Shown here: positions 6,565-14,555 of the stretch, one piece after another
Numbering within the stretch: the stretch's first letter is position 1
How the letters are laid out: each line of letters starts with the position of its first letter
Assembly (NCBI RefSeq): GCF_034931365.1
Contig: NZ_JAYGII010000001.1
Coordinates: forward strand, 1-64,000
Reading direction: 5' to 3'
DNA: 64,000 bases
From: Natronospira elongata
GTDB lineage: Bacteria; Pseudomonadota; Gammaproteobacteria; Natronospirales; Natronospiraceae
Made by a program: the position numbers and the translations under genes
Notes under the pieces: model-generated
Database searches by the model: none
Told to the model about the DNA's origin: nothing
The model's input: the letters and a program-made list of their open reading frames with translations, nothing else

Positions 6565-9510
6565 ATGAGTGAAACTCTCGAGCAGAAGTACGCGACTTCG
6601 CACCTTTTTGGTGCAAATGCACCCTTTATTCTCGAAATTTACGAAAAATACCTGGAAGATCCCGGCGAAGTGCCGGATGAATGGCGGAATTACTTCCGCG
6701 GCTTCCTGGATGGCCAGGGCGGCAGTGGCGCCGATGTCGCCCATGGGCCCATTGTCGATGAAATGGCCGAGCGAGCCCGTGCTCCCCGCGTGGCGGCTGC
6801 CGGCAGTTCCGGCTTTGATCCCAGGCTGGCAGAAAAACAGGCCGGTGTCGCCAGGATGATCCAGGCCTATCGTGGCCGTGGGCACCGGGTGGCTGACATT
6901 GATCCCCTGGGCCTGCGGGAGAAGCCGGAACTGGACGAATTGCAGCCGGCCTTTCACGGGCTGTCCGATTCGGACATGGACACTGAATTCTCCACCATGG
7001 GCCTGTTCGCCAAGGACTTCATGAAGCTGCGGGATATCATTGCCCAGCTCGAGCGCCTGTACACGGGGCCCATTGGTTTCGAGTACATGCACGTCACCGA
7101 TCCGGAGGAACGGCGTTGGCTGCAGGAGCAGTTTGAGCGCCGCCAGGTGGATGCCCTGCTGGATGATGACGAAAAACGGCTGCTACTGCGCCAGCTCACC
7201 GGTGCCGAAGGCATCGAGCGCTACCTGCACAAGAAGTACGTCGGCCAGAAGCGATTCTCTCTGGAAGGCGGCGAGACCATGATCCCGCTCCTGGATGACC
7301 TGATCCAGCAGGGGGGCAAGGACGGTCTGGATGAAATCGTCGTGGGCATGGCGCACCGCGGTCGTATCAACGTGCTCATCAATGTCCTTGGCAAGAGCCC
7401 GGAGGAATTGTTTTCCGAGTTCGAGGGCATCTATGACGATGATATGGAAGACCGCTCCGGCGACGTGAAGTATCACATGGGCTTCTCCTCGGATCTGGAG
7501 ACACCCGGTGGCAATGTCCACGTGGCCCTGGCATTCAACCCTTCCCACCTGGAGTTCGTGAATCCGGTGGTCGAGGGCTCGGTTCGTGCCCGCCAGGACC
7601 GCCGTGGTGACAAGGACGGCAAGACCGTCATGCCGGTTCTGATCCACGGTGATGCTTCCTTTGCGGGTCAGGGTATCGTTCAGGAAACCCTGCAGATGTC
7701 CCAGACCCGGGGCTTCTACACTGGCGGCACCGTGCACATTACCGTCAACAACCAGGTGGGCTTTACCACCAGTAATCCCCGCGATGCCCGTTCCACGCCC
7801 TATGCCACTGATGTGGCCAAGATGATCGAGACGCCGATTCTTCACGTCAACGCGGATCACCCGGAGGCGGTCATTTTTGCCACCCGCCTGGCCCTGGCCT
7901 ATCGGCAGCGCTTCCACAAGGACGTGATGATCGATCTGATCTGCTATCGCCGCCATGGTCATAACGAGGCAGATGAGCCGGCAGTGACCCAGCCTGGTAT
8001 GTACTCGGTGATCCGCTCCCATCCCACGGCCCGGGAGATCTATGCCGAGAACCTGGTTGAGGCCGGTGTGGTGAGTGAGGAAGATCCTCAGAAACTGCTG
8101 GATGAATATCGCGACGACCTGGATGCCGGCCGCATGGTGGCGCCCAAGAGCCAGGGCATGATCGGCAATGAGTACACCGTCGATTGGAGCGAGTTCAACC
8201 TGAAAGACTGGGATGAGCCGGTGGATACCACTATCGACGGGGATCGAGTTCAGCAACTGGTGGAGGGAATCACCACGGTTCCCGATGATTACAAGTTGCA
8301 CAGCCGGGTCCAGCGGATCATCGATGACCGCAAGAAAATGGGGCAGAGCAAGATACCCATGGATTGGGGTTTTGCCGAGACCATGGCCCATGCCAGCCTG
8401 CTCACCGAAGGTTATTCGGTTCGCATCGCCGGCCAGGACAGTGGCCGCGGCACTTTCTTCCACCGCCATGCGCGGGTCTACAACCAGGAAGACAATGCCG
8501 AGTTCATTCCGCTTCAGCACCTGAGTGACGATCAGCAACCCTTCTATGTCTATGACTCCCTGCTTTCCGAGCAGGGGGTGGTGGGTTTTGAGTACGGTTA
8601 TTCCACCACCAACCCGGACACGCTGGTCATTTGGGAAGCCCAATTCGGTGACTTTGCCAATGGTGCGCAGGTCATCATTGATCAGTTCCTCAGCTCCGGT
8701 GAAGCCAAGTGGGGCCGTTATTGCGGCCTGACCCTGTTCCTGCCTCATGGTTATGAAGGGCAGGGGCCCGAGCATTCCTCCGCCCGCCTTGAGCGTTATC
8801 TGCAGCTTTGTGGCCAGCACAACATGCAGGTCTGCGTCCCGTCCACGCCCGCACAGATGTTCCACATGCTGCGCCGGCAGATGGTGCGCAAGTTCCGTAA
8901 ACCGTTGATTGTGCTGACCCCCAAGAGCCTGCTTCGACACAAGCTGTCCACCTCGCCACTCAGTGACCTGGAGAAGGGCCGCTTCCACACCGTAATTCCG
9001 GAAGTGGATGAGCTGGATCGCGACAAGGTTCGGCGGATTGTCTTCTGCTCCGGCAAGGTCTACTACGATCTGCTGGAGGCCAGACGCCGCGACGAGATCG
9101 ATGATGTCGCCCTGATTCGTCTGGAACAGCTCTACCCCTTCCCGCAGAAAGCTTATCGGGAAGCAATCAAGACCTATCCCAACGCCCGTGAAATCGTCTG
9201 GTGTCAGGAAGAGCCGAAGAATCAGGGTGCCTGGTACAACATCCGTCATCGCTTGCAGGCGCCGCTCACCGAAGAGCATAGTCTGCGTTATGTGGGCCGT
9301 GCCACGGCGGCTTCCACCGCGGCCGGTTATTTCAAGCTGCACGTTAAGCAGCAGAAGGCCGTGATCGAGTCTGCTCTGTCTGCCGGTGGCACCACCGCTT
9401 CGGGCGGCGGCAAGAAGAAGGCTGGAAAGAAGAAGGCTGCCGGCAAGAAGACGGGCGCCAAGAACACGGGCAAGAAATCCAGTAATAAGAAAACCTCGGA
9501 GAAAGCATGA
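6565..9510 (+). CDS. sucA: 2-oxoglutarate dehydrogenase E1 component
   Basis: 981 residues. The thiamin-diphosphate-dependent E1 of the TCA cycle decarboxylates 2-oxoglutarate and transfers succinyl to the E2 lipoyl arm. The N-terminus carries the E1o-type segment LFGANAPFILEIYEKYLEDP; the core shows GMAHRGRINVL, GDASFAGQGIVQETL, CYRRHGHNEADEP and, near the C-terminus, WCQEEPKNQGAW. Family members usually end just after the KQQ.AVI segment; this one adds about 36 residues (from about 946) made almost wholly of Gly, Lys, Ala, Ser and Thr, with repeated KKKAGKKKA units. The four-base ATGA overlap with sucB couples their translation. Confidence 0.98.
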   Translation: MSETLEQKYATSHLFGANAPFILEIYEKYLEDPGEVPDEWRNYFRGFLDGQGGSGADVAHGPIVDEMAERARAPRVAAAGSSGFDPRLAEKQAGVARMIQAYRGRGHRVADIDPLGLREKPELDELQPAFHGLSDSDMDTEFSTMGLFAKDFMKLRDIIAQLERLYTGPIGFEYMHVTDPEERRWLQEQFERRQVDALLDDDEKRLLLRQLTGAEGIERYLHKKYVGQKRFSLEGGETMIPLLDDLIQQGGKDGLDEIVVGMAHRGRINVLINVLGKSPEELFSEFEGIYDDDMEDRSGDVKYHMGFSSDLETPGGNVHVALAFNPSHLEFVNPVVEGSVRARQDRRGDKDGKTVMPVLIHGDASFAGQGIVQETLQMSQTRGFYTGGTVHITVNNQVGFTTSNPRDARSTPYATDVAKMIETPILHVNADHPEAVIFATRLALAYRQRFHKDVMIDLICYRRHGHNEADEPAVTQPGMYSVIRSHPTAREIYAENLVEAGVVSEEDPQKLLDEYRDDLDAGRMVAPKSQGMIGNEYTVDWSEFNLKDWDEPVDTTIDGDRVQQLVEGITTVPDDYKLHSRVQRIIDDRKKMGQSKIPMDWGFAETMAHASLLTEGYSVRIAGQDSGRGTFFHRHARVYNQEDNAEFIPLQHLSDDQQPFYVYDSLLSEQGVVGFEYGYSTTNPDTLVIWEAQFGDFANGAQVIIDQFLSSGEAKWGRYCGLTLFLPHGYEGQGPEHSSARLERYLQLCGQHNMQVCVPSTPAQMFHMLRRQMVRKFRKPLIVLTPKSLLRHKLSTSPLSDLEKGRFHTVIPEVDELDRDKVRRIVFCSGKVYYDLLEARRRDEIDDVALIRLEQLYPFPQKAYREAIKTYPNAREIVWCQEEPKNQGAWYNIRHRLQAPLTEEHSLRYVGRATAASTAAGYFKLHVKQQKAVIESALSAGGTTASGGGKKKAGKKKAAGKKTGAKNTGKKSSNKKTSEKA

Positions 9511-10751
9511 GCACTGAAGTAAAAGTACCCCAACTACCGGAATCCGTTTCCGACGCCACGCTGGTTGCCTGGCACAAGCAGGCAGGCGATGCCATCAAGC
9601 GTGACGAAAACCTGGCCGACCTGGAAACCGACAAGGTGGTGCTGGAAGTTCCCGCACCGGCCGACGGTGTGCTTAAGGAAATCAAGGTCGAGGAAGGCAC
9701 TGTCACCAGTGGGGACGTGATTGCCATAGTAGAAGAAGGTGCCGAAGCCGCGGCGGGTGCCAGCAAGGAAGAGGCCAAGGATACGGGTGACGACAAGGCC
9801 GAGAAGGCCGCCAAGAGCGGGGGTGATGAGGATAAGTCCGCTGCTGATCGACTGTCTCCCTCCGTGCGCCGGTTGGTGGAAGAGCATGACCTGGAACCGT
9901 CTGATATTGAAGGCAGCGGCAAGGGTGGTCGCCTTACCAAGGCGGACGTCATGGCCTATATCGAACAGGGTGGCGACAAGAAGGCCGACAAGAAGCCCGC
10001 TGCTGAAGCCAGCGAGAAGCCTGCCGGTCCTCAAGGGGTGATCAGCGGCGCCCGGGAAGACCGGCGGGTTCCCATGAGCCGCATGCGTGCCCGTATTGCC
10101 GAGCGGATGGTGGAGTCACAGTCAAATGCCGCCATGCTCACCTCATTCAATGAGGTGGACCTGACCGAAGTCATGGCCCTTCGCAAGCGTTACAAGGAAA
10201 GCTTCGAGAAGGAGCATGGCGTACGCCTTGGTTTCATGTCCTTTTTCGTCAAGGCGGCTGTCGAGGCGCTCAAGAAGCACCCCATTATCAATGCTTCCGT
10301 GGAAGGCAAGGATGTCATCTACCATGACTACTGGGATATCGGTATTGCCGTATCCAGTGACAAGGGGCTGGTGGTTCCGGTGGTGCGTGACTGTGACCAG
10401 AAAGGCTTTGCGCAGATTGAAGGCGATATTGCCGCCTATGCCCAGAAGGCCCGCAAAGGCGGTCTGGGAATGGACGATTTGCAGGGCGGCACCTTCACCA
10501 TCACCAATGGTGGTGTATTCGGCTCGCTGATCTCCACGCCCATTATCAATCCGCCCCAGAGTGCCATCCTGGGCATGCACAAGATCCAGGAGCGGCCCAT
10601 GGTGGTGGATGGTGAGATCAAGGCCCGTTCCATGATGTACATTGCCTTGACCTATGACCACCGCATCATTGATGGCAAGGATGCGGTCCAGTTCCTGGTG
10701 TCCATCAAGGAGAGCCTGGAAGATCCGGCTCGTCTGATGCTCCAGGTCTGA
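9507..10751 (+). CDS. sucB: Dihydrolipoyl succinyltransferase, E2 of 2-oxoglutarate dehydrogenase
   Basis: 414 residues. Lipoyl domain at 1-77 with the modified lysine in DLETDKVVLEV (K43), an Ala/Lys/Glu-rich linker, the E3-binding domain near 116-153 (LSPSVRRLVEEHDLEPSDI), a second flexible linker and the catalytic domain with TYDHRIIDG (H385, D389). It accepts succinyl from E1 and passes it to CoA, forming the core of the complex. Starts inside the sucA stop. Confidence 0.98.
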   Translation: MSTEVKVPQLPESVSDATLVAWHKQAGDAIKRDENLADLETDKVVLEVPAPADGVLKEIKVEEGTVTSGDVIAIVEEGAEAAAGASKEEAKDTGDDKAEKAAKSGGDEDKSAADRLSPSVRRLVEEHDLEPSDIEGSGKGGRLTKADVMAYIEQGGDKKADKKPAAEASEKPAGPQGVISGAREDRRVPMSRMRARIAERMVESQSNAAMLTSFNEVDLTEVMALRKRYKESFEKEHGVRLGFMSFFVKAAVEALKKHPIINASVEGKDVIYHDYWDIGIAVSSDKGLVVPVVRDCDQKGFAQIEGDIAAYAQKARKGGLGMDDLQGGTFTITNGGVFGSLISTPIINPPQSAILGMHKIQERPMVVDGEIKARSMMYIALTYDHRIIDGKDAVQFLVSIKESLEDPARLMLQV

Positions 10752-10765
10752 ATCAAGGATCAGGT

Positions 10766-10794
10766 CCCGGCCCGTCTGGGCCGGGGCTTTTCTT
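10766..10794 (+). terminator. Stem-loop between sucB and lpd
   Basis: CCCGGCCC (10766-10773), loop GTCT, GGGCCGGG (10778-10785), then GCTTTTCTT. A perfect 8-bp GC stem with a short, interrupted T run, so it may only partly reduce transcription into lpd. Confidence 0.65.
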
Positions 10795-10835
10795 GCAGCC
10801 TTCGAATTCTTTAAAACTTTCTCAGGGGATTTTCA

Positions 10836-12266
10836 ATGAGCAAGTCCTATGATGTTGTGGTGATTGGTGGTGGCCCGGGTGGCTATGTGGCAGCGATTCG
10901 CGCCGCTCAGAACGGACTCAAGACTGCCTGCGTGGATAACTGGGAGAACCGGGATGGTTCCCACGCCTTCGGTGGGACCTGCCTCAATGCCGGTTGTATC
11001 CCCTCCAAGGCGGTGCTGGAGTCTTCAGAGCTGTATCACCGTGCGGGTCATGAGTTCTCCGAGCACGGGATCAAACTCTCCAAGCCGGAGTTGGACTTGG
11101 ATGCGATGCTGAAGCGCAAGGCTGGGATCGTGAAGCAGTTCACCGGCGGCATTGCTCAACTGTTCAAGGCGAACAAGGTGGATGGCATTGCCGGAACCGG
11201 CAAGCTCCTCAAGGGCAACAAGGTTGAGGTCACCGCCCATGGGGGAGGCAAGAAGGAAACCCTGGAAGCCAAGCATGTGATCCTGGCCACGGGGTCAACG
11301 CCTGTGGAGTTGCCTTTTGCCAAATTCGATGGCAAGCGCATCGTGGACTCCTGGGATGCCCTGGAGTTTGAACAGGTGCCCAAGCGCCTGGGTGTCATCG
11401 GTGCCGGCGTGATTGGTCTTGAGTTGGGCAGTGTCTGGAGCCGTCTGGGTTCGGAAGTCACCATGATCGAGGCTCAGGACAAGTTCCTGTTCATGGCTGA
11501 CCAGCAGATCGCCAAGGACGCCCAGCGCCAGTTCAAGAAGCAGGGCCTGGATATCAAGCTGGGTGCCAAGCTGGTCGAAGCCAAGGCTGGCAAGAATGAC
11601 GTCAAGGTGGTTTACGAGGACAAGAGCGGCAAGCACGAAGCCACCTTCGATAAACTGCTGATTTCGGTGGGCCGCCGCCCCTACACCGACGGCTTGTTCG
11701 GTGACGACGTGAAGGTGGATACCGATGACCGGGGTTTCGTCAAGGTAGACAAGCAGAACCGGACCTCAGTGAAGAATGTCTGGGCCGTGGGCGACTGCGC
11801 GCCGGGGCCCATGCTGGCTCACAAGGCCTCCGAAGAAGGGGTGGTGGTGGCCGACCTGATCGCCGGCAAGACGGCCGAGATGAGCCACGAGTGTATCCCC
11901 TCGATCATCTACACCGCGCCGGAAGTGGCGTGGGTTGGAAAGACCGAAGAGGAGCTCAAGGCCGAGAAGGTGCCGTACAAGGTGGGCAGCTTCGGCTTTG
12001 CCGCCAATGGCCGTGCTCAGGCCATGAATCAGGCCGCCGGCATGGTCAAGATGCTTGCCCACAAGGACAGTGATGAGGTGCTGGGGGTTCACATCGTTGG
12101 TCCCATGGCTTCCGAGCTGATTGCCGAAGCTGTGCTGGCAATGGAGTTCCGAGCCAGTGCCGAGGATATCCAGCTCACCATTCACGCCCACCCGGCCCTG
12201 GGGGAAGTCATCCACGAAGCCGCCCTGGCGGTGGATGGAAAAGCGCTGCACGGCGTCAATCGCTGA
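10836..12266 (+). CDS. lpd: Dihydrolipoyl dehydrogenase (E3)
   Basis: 476 residues. FAD-binding VVVIGGGPGGYVAA at the N-terminus, redox disulfide GGTCLNAGCIPSK (C49, C54), NAD-binding GVIGAGVIGLELGSVW, WAVGDCAPGPMLAHKA, and the C-terminal catalytic pair in HAHPALGEVIHE (H452, E457). It reoxidises the dihydrolipoyl arm with NAD. AGGGGA precedes the start. Expression may be partly separate from sucAB because of the stem-loop upstream. Confidence 0.98.
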   Translation: MSKSYDVVVIGGGPGGYVAAIRAAQNGLKTACVDNWENRDGSHAFGGTCLNAGCIPSKAVLESSELYHRAGHEFSEHGIKLSKPELDLDAMLKRKAGIVKQFTGGIAQLFKANKVDGIAGTGKLLKGNKVEVTAHGGGKKETLEAKHVILATGSTPVELPFAKFDGKRIVDSWDALEFEQVPKRLGVIGAGVIGLELGSVWSRLGSEVTMIEAQDKFLFMADQQIAKDAQRQFKKQGLDIKLGAKLVEAKAGKNDVKVVYEDKSGKHEATFDKLLISVGRRPYTDGLFGDDVKVDTDDRGFVKVDKQNRTSVKNVWAVGDCAPGPMLAHKASEEGVVVADLIAGKTAEMSHECIPSIIYTAPEVAWVGKTEEELKAEKVPYKVGSFGFAANGRAQAMNQAAGMVKMLAHKDSDEVLGVHIVGPMASELIAEAVLAMEFRASAEDIQLTIHAHPALGEVIHEAALAVDGKALHGVNR

Positions 12267-12284
12267 ATAGCGTATGCTTGACTG

Positions 12285-12319
12285 CACAAAAAAGGGCGCT
12301 TCCGGCGCCCTTTTTTGTG
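12285..12319 (+). terminator. Rho-independent terminator after lpd
   Basis: CACAAAAAAGGGCGC and GGCGCCCTTTTTTGTG form a long stem with A tract and T tract on either side, so it can act in both directions. Confidence 0.9.
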
Positions 12320-12413
12320 GGCAGCGGAACTTACTTGAGTGCCGTCGCTCTTGTAGAAGACAAGTGCTCGGGAATCCTGGCAAGACCACATTCGTATCCA
12401 TGGGGGTAGGTAA

Positions 12414-13556
12414 ATGTCATTGTTTCGCATGAGTTGGCTGGCTGTGCTTGTTGCCGCTTTGTCTGTAACTATTGCTTGTTCCGAGAGTGGAAGTGGCGCA
12501 GAGAAGCAGGAGCAGGAGGCGGTGGATCAGGCCGTAGAGCCCAGCGCAACAGACGCGTCAGGTGATGAAAGCGGTGCGGTTGTTCTGATGTATCACCGTT
12601 TCGGTGAGGACCGCTATCCCTCAACCAGTGTTCGGATGGAGCAATTCAAGCAGCACCTGAAATACCTGGAAGAAGAGGAGTTCAATATTTGGCCAGTGGA
12701 GCGGGTTGTGCGCTATCTGCGTGACGGCAAGACATTCCCGCCGCGGACGGTGGCCATCACCATTGACGACGCCTATCGCTCGATTTACGAGGAAGCCTAT
12801 CCCTTGTTCAAGGAGAGGGGGTGGCCGTACACCGTGTTCGTCAACAGCGACGGTGCCGATTCTGGCGGCAGTTACATGAGTTGGGACCAGATGCGGGAAA
12901 TGGCCGAGAATAGTGAGGCTCGTTTTGCCAATCATTCCGCCACCCATGATTACCTGGTGGCACGCCGTGATGGAGAGAGCGAGGAAGATTGGCGGGCCCG
13001 AGTGAAAGCCGATATTGAGAAGGCGGAAAGACGGCTTCAGGAAGAGCTTTCAGGGCATGTGCCTGATGATCCCAAATTGCATGCCTATCCTTACGGCGAG
13101 TACGACCGGGCACTGCAGGAGCTGGTGGAGGAAATGGGCTATGTGGCCTTTGGTCAGCATTCCGGGCCGGTGGGGCATTATTCAGACAAGCTGGCGCTGC
13201 CACGATTCGCCATGGCCGAGAACTATGCCGACCCAGACGATTTCCGGCTGCGGGTGAATACCCGACCACTGCCGGTCGTCTCCATTACGCCGGATGACCC
13301 CACCGCCATTGATGAGCAGAATCCACCACAACTGAGATTGGAGTTTGCGGAGACCGAGATTGCCCTGGACCGCATTAACTGCTTTGCCTCTGGTCGGGGG
13401 GTGGAGATGGAATGGGTTTCAGACAGCCCTCGCATTCTCTCGGTGCAGGCGGATGCGCCCCTGGCTGAGGGGCGCAGTCGCTATAACTGCACCGCCCCGG
13501 CACGTGAGGGGGGCTTCCATTGGTATAGCTTCCAATGGGTCCGTGGGCGGCGTTGA
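12414..13556 (+). CDS. Polysaccharide deacetylase (NodB-like) secreted or lipoprotein
   Basis: 380 residues. An N-terminal hydrophobic segment ends in VTIAC (C22), a weak lipobox, followed by an acidic linker of about 30 residues. The NodB domain shows LMYHRF near 60, TIDDAY at 116-121 (the usual metal-binding TFDDG with changes) and HSATH at 174-178, giving the D-H-H metal triad. Such enzymes remove acetyl groups from cell-wall or surface sugars. The last 100 residues, after about 280, form an extra region I do not recognise. It stands alone between the lpd terminator and the convergent bax gene. Confidence 0.85.
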   Translation: MSLFRMSWLAVLVAALSVTIACSESGSGAEKQEQEAVDQAVEPSATDASGDESGAVVLMYHRFGEDRYPSTSVRMEQFKQHLKYLEEEEFNIWPVERVVRYLRDGKTFPPRTVAITIDDAYRSIYEEAYPLFKERGWPYTVFVNSDGADSGGSYMSWDQMREMAENSEARFANHSATHDYLVARRDGESEEDWRARVKADIEKAERRLQEELSGHVPDDPKLHAYPYGEYDRALQELVEEMGYVAFGQHSGPVGHYSDKLALPRFAMAENYADPDDFRLRVNTRPLPVVSITPDDPTAIDEQNPPQLRLEFAETEIALDRINCFASGRGVEMEWVSDSPRILSVQADAPLAEGRSRYNCTAPAREGGFHWYSFQWVRGRR

Positions 13557-13570
13557 GATTGCGACAGCCA

Positions 13571-13608
13571 GGGTCCGGGCAATGCCCTCGTGGACATTGC
13601 CCGGGCCC
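13571..13608. terminator. Bidirectional stem-loop between convergent genes
   Basis: A 14-bp stem, 13571-13584 with 13595-13608 (one G-T pair), loop of 10. No long T run on either side, so factor-independent termination is uncertain, but its place between two convergent genes fits. Confidence 0.55.
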
Positions 13609-13614
13609 GCTTGA

Positions 13615-14535
13615 TCAGGGCTCACTGACCAGTTCAAGCTCTTCCGGCAATTCATGCAGGTCGTTCTGCAGGATCATGGACCTCACTTCGCGTATGTAGT
13701 CCTGCCCTCGCTCGGAATAGCGCTCCAGTCCTTGAGCGAGTTCCATTCCGGTTGCCGTGCGACCGGCTTGCCGTGCCTCCGCTCGCAGCTGGCGGAGCAG
13801 CGTATAGGCGTGTCCTATGTTGAGATTGTGGATATAGGAGCGAACCGAGGCGTGGAGGTCCGGGAACACCCGCACGAAATGAGTAGCCCCTTCCCGGCGC
13901 TGCTGGGGCACCAGACCGACCTCTTCGTTCCAGGTCCATTCCCCGAACAGATTATTGGCCTCCCGGGTGAAGCGAGAGGTGCCCCAGCCACTTTCATTGG
14001 CCGCCTGTGACAGCGCCAGGGAGGGCGGAATGACATCAATGCGACGGAAGAGCTTGTCACGAACAGCGATGTCCCGGATATCCCCCTCGACGCGAAAGCG
14101 CTGCTGCAGGTGGTCAACCAATGTTCTTTCTTCGTCGCTTAGCTCGGCGTCCGAGTCTCGCTCCAGTTTCTCGTGTATGGATGTCAACTCTTCACGCTTG
14201 GCAAGAATTTTTTCGTTCTCCGCCAGAATCAGTGGCAGGAGGCTTCGGAAGAACAGAGACTTGCGAAGGTTAACCTCCTGCTCCGCCATGCCGGTCGGAA
14301 AGCTTTCCACTGCCACGGCCGGGACTCTTTGCTCCGGCGGCCATTGAAAGCCGTATTCCTGCAGTGCCTGATCCAGCGCCTGGGGTGAGTCCACGCTTAT
14401 GCTGCGCAGCTCAGGTCTCTGCGGTACCGGGTGATCCTCCGCTGCCCCCTGCAGGCAAAGGACGATGGCCACTGCAGTGAGCAGTGGAATGGCCGGAATT
14501 AGGGTTCTGGTTGCAATATCCTTTCCTGAAAGCAT
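13615..14535 (-). CDS. bax: Bax-like glucosaminidase-domain protein
   Basis: 306 residues with an N-terminal hydrophobic anchor or signal (about 10-32). Residues 165-290 hold the glucosaminidase-type fold: SLALSQAANESGWGTSRFTREANNLFGEWTW, with the catalytic Glu in NESGWG. The Bax family is widespread in gammaproteobacteria; it probably cuts peptidoglycan in the periplasm, but a defined role is lacking. It starts 20 bases after the relA stop on the same strand, so the two may share a transcript. Confidence 0.85.
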   Translation of the reverse strand: MLSGKDIATRTLIPAIPLLTAVAIVLCLQGAAEDHPVPQRPELRSISVDSPQALDQALQEYGFQWPPEQRVPAVAVESFPTGMAEQEVNLRKSLFFRSLLPLILAENEKILAKREELTSIHEKLERDSDAELSDEERTLVDHLQQRFRVEGDIRDIAVRDKLFRRIDVIPPSLALSQAANESGWGTSRFTREANNLFGEWTWNEEVGLVPQQRREGATHFVRVFPDLHASVRSYIHNLNIGHAYTLLRQLRAEARQAGRTATGMELAQGLERYSERGQDYIREVRSMILQNDLHELPEELELVSEP

Positions 14536-14555
14536 GGTATTACCTTTTCTGCGCT

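Noticed and set aside
7183..9342. 719-codon open frame antisense to sucA
   Set aside because: It mirrors the sucA frame exactly over conserved catalytic segments and has no recognisable domain. It is a shadow frame of GC-rich coding sequence.
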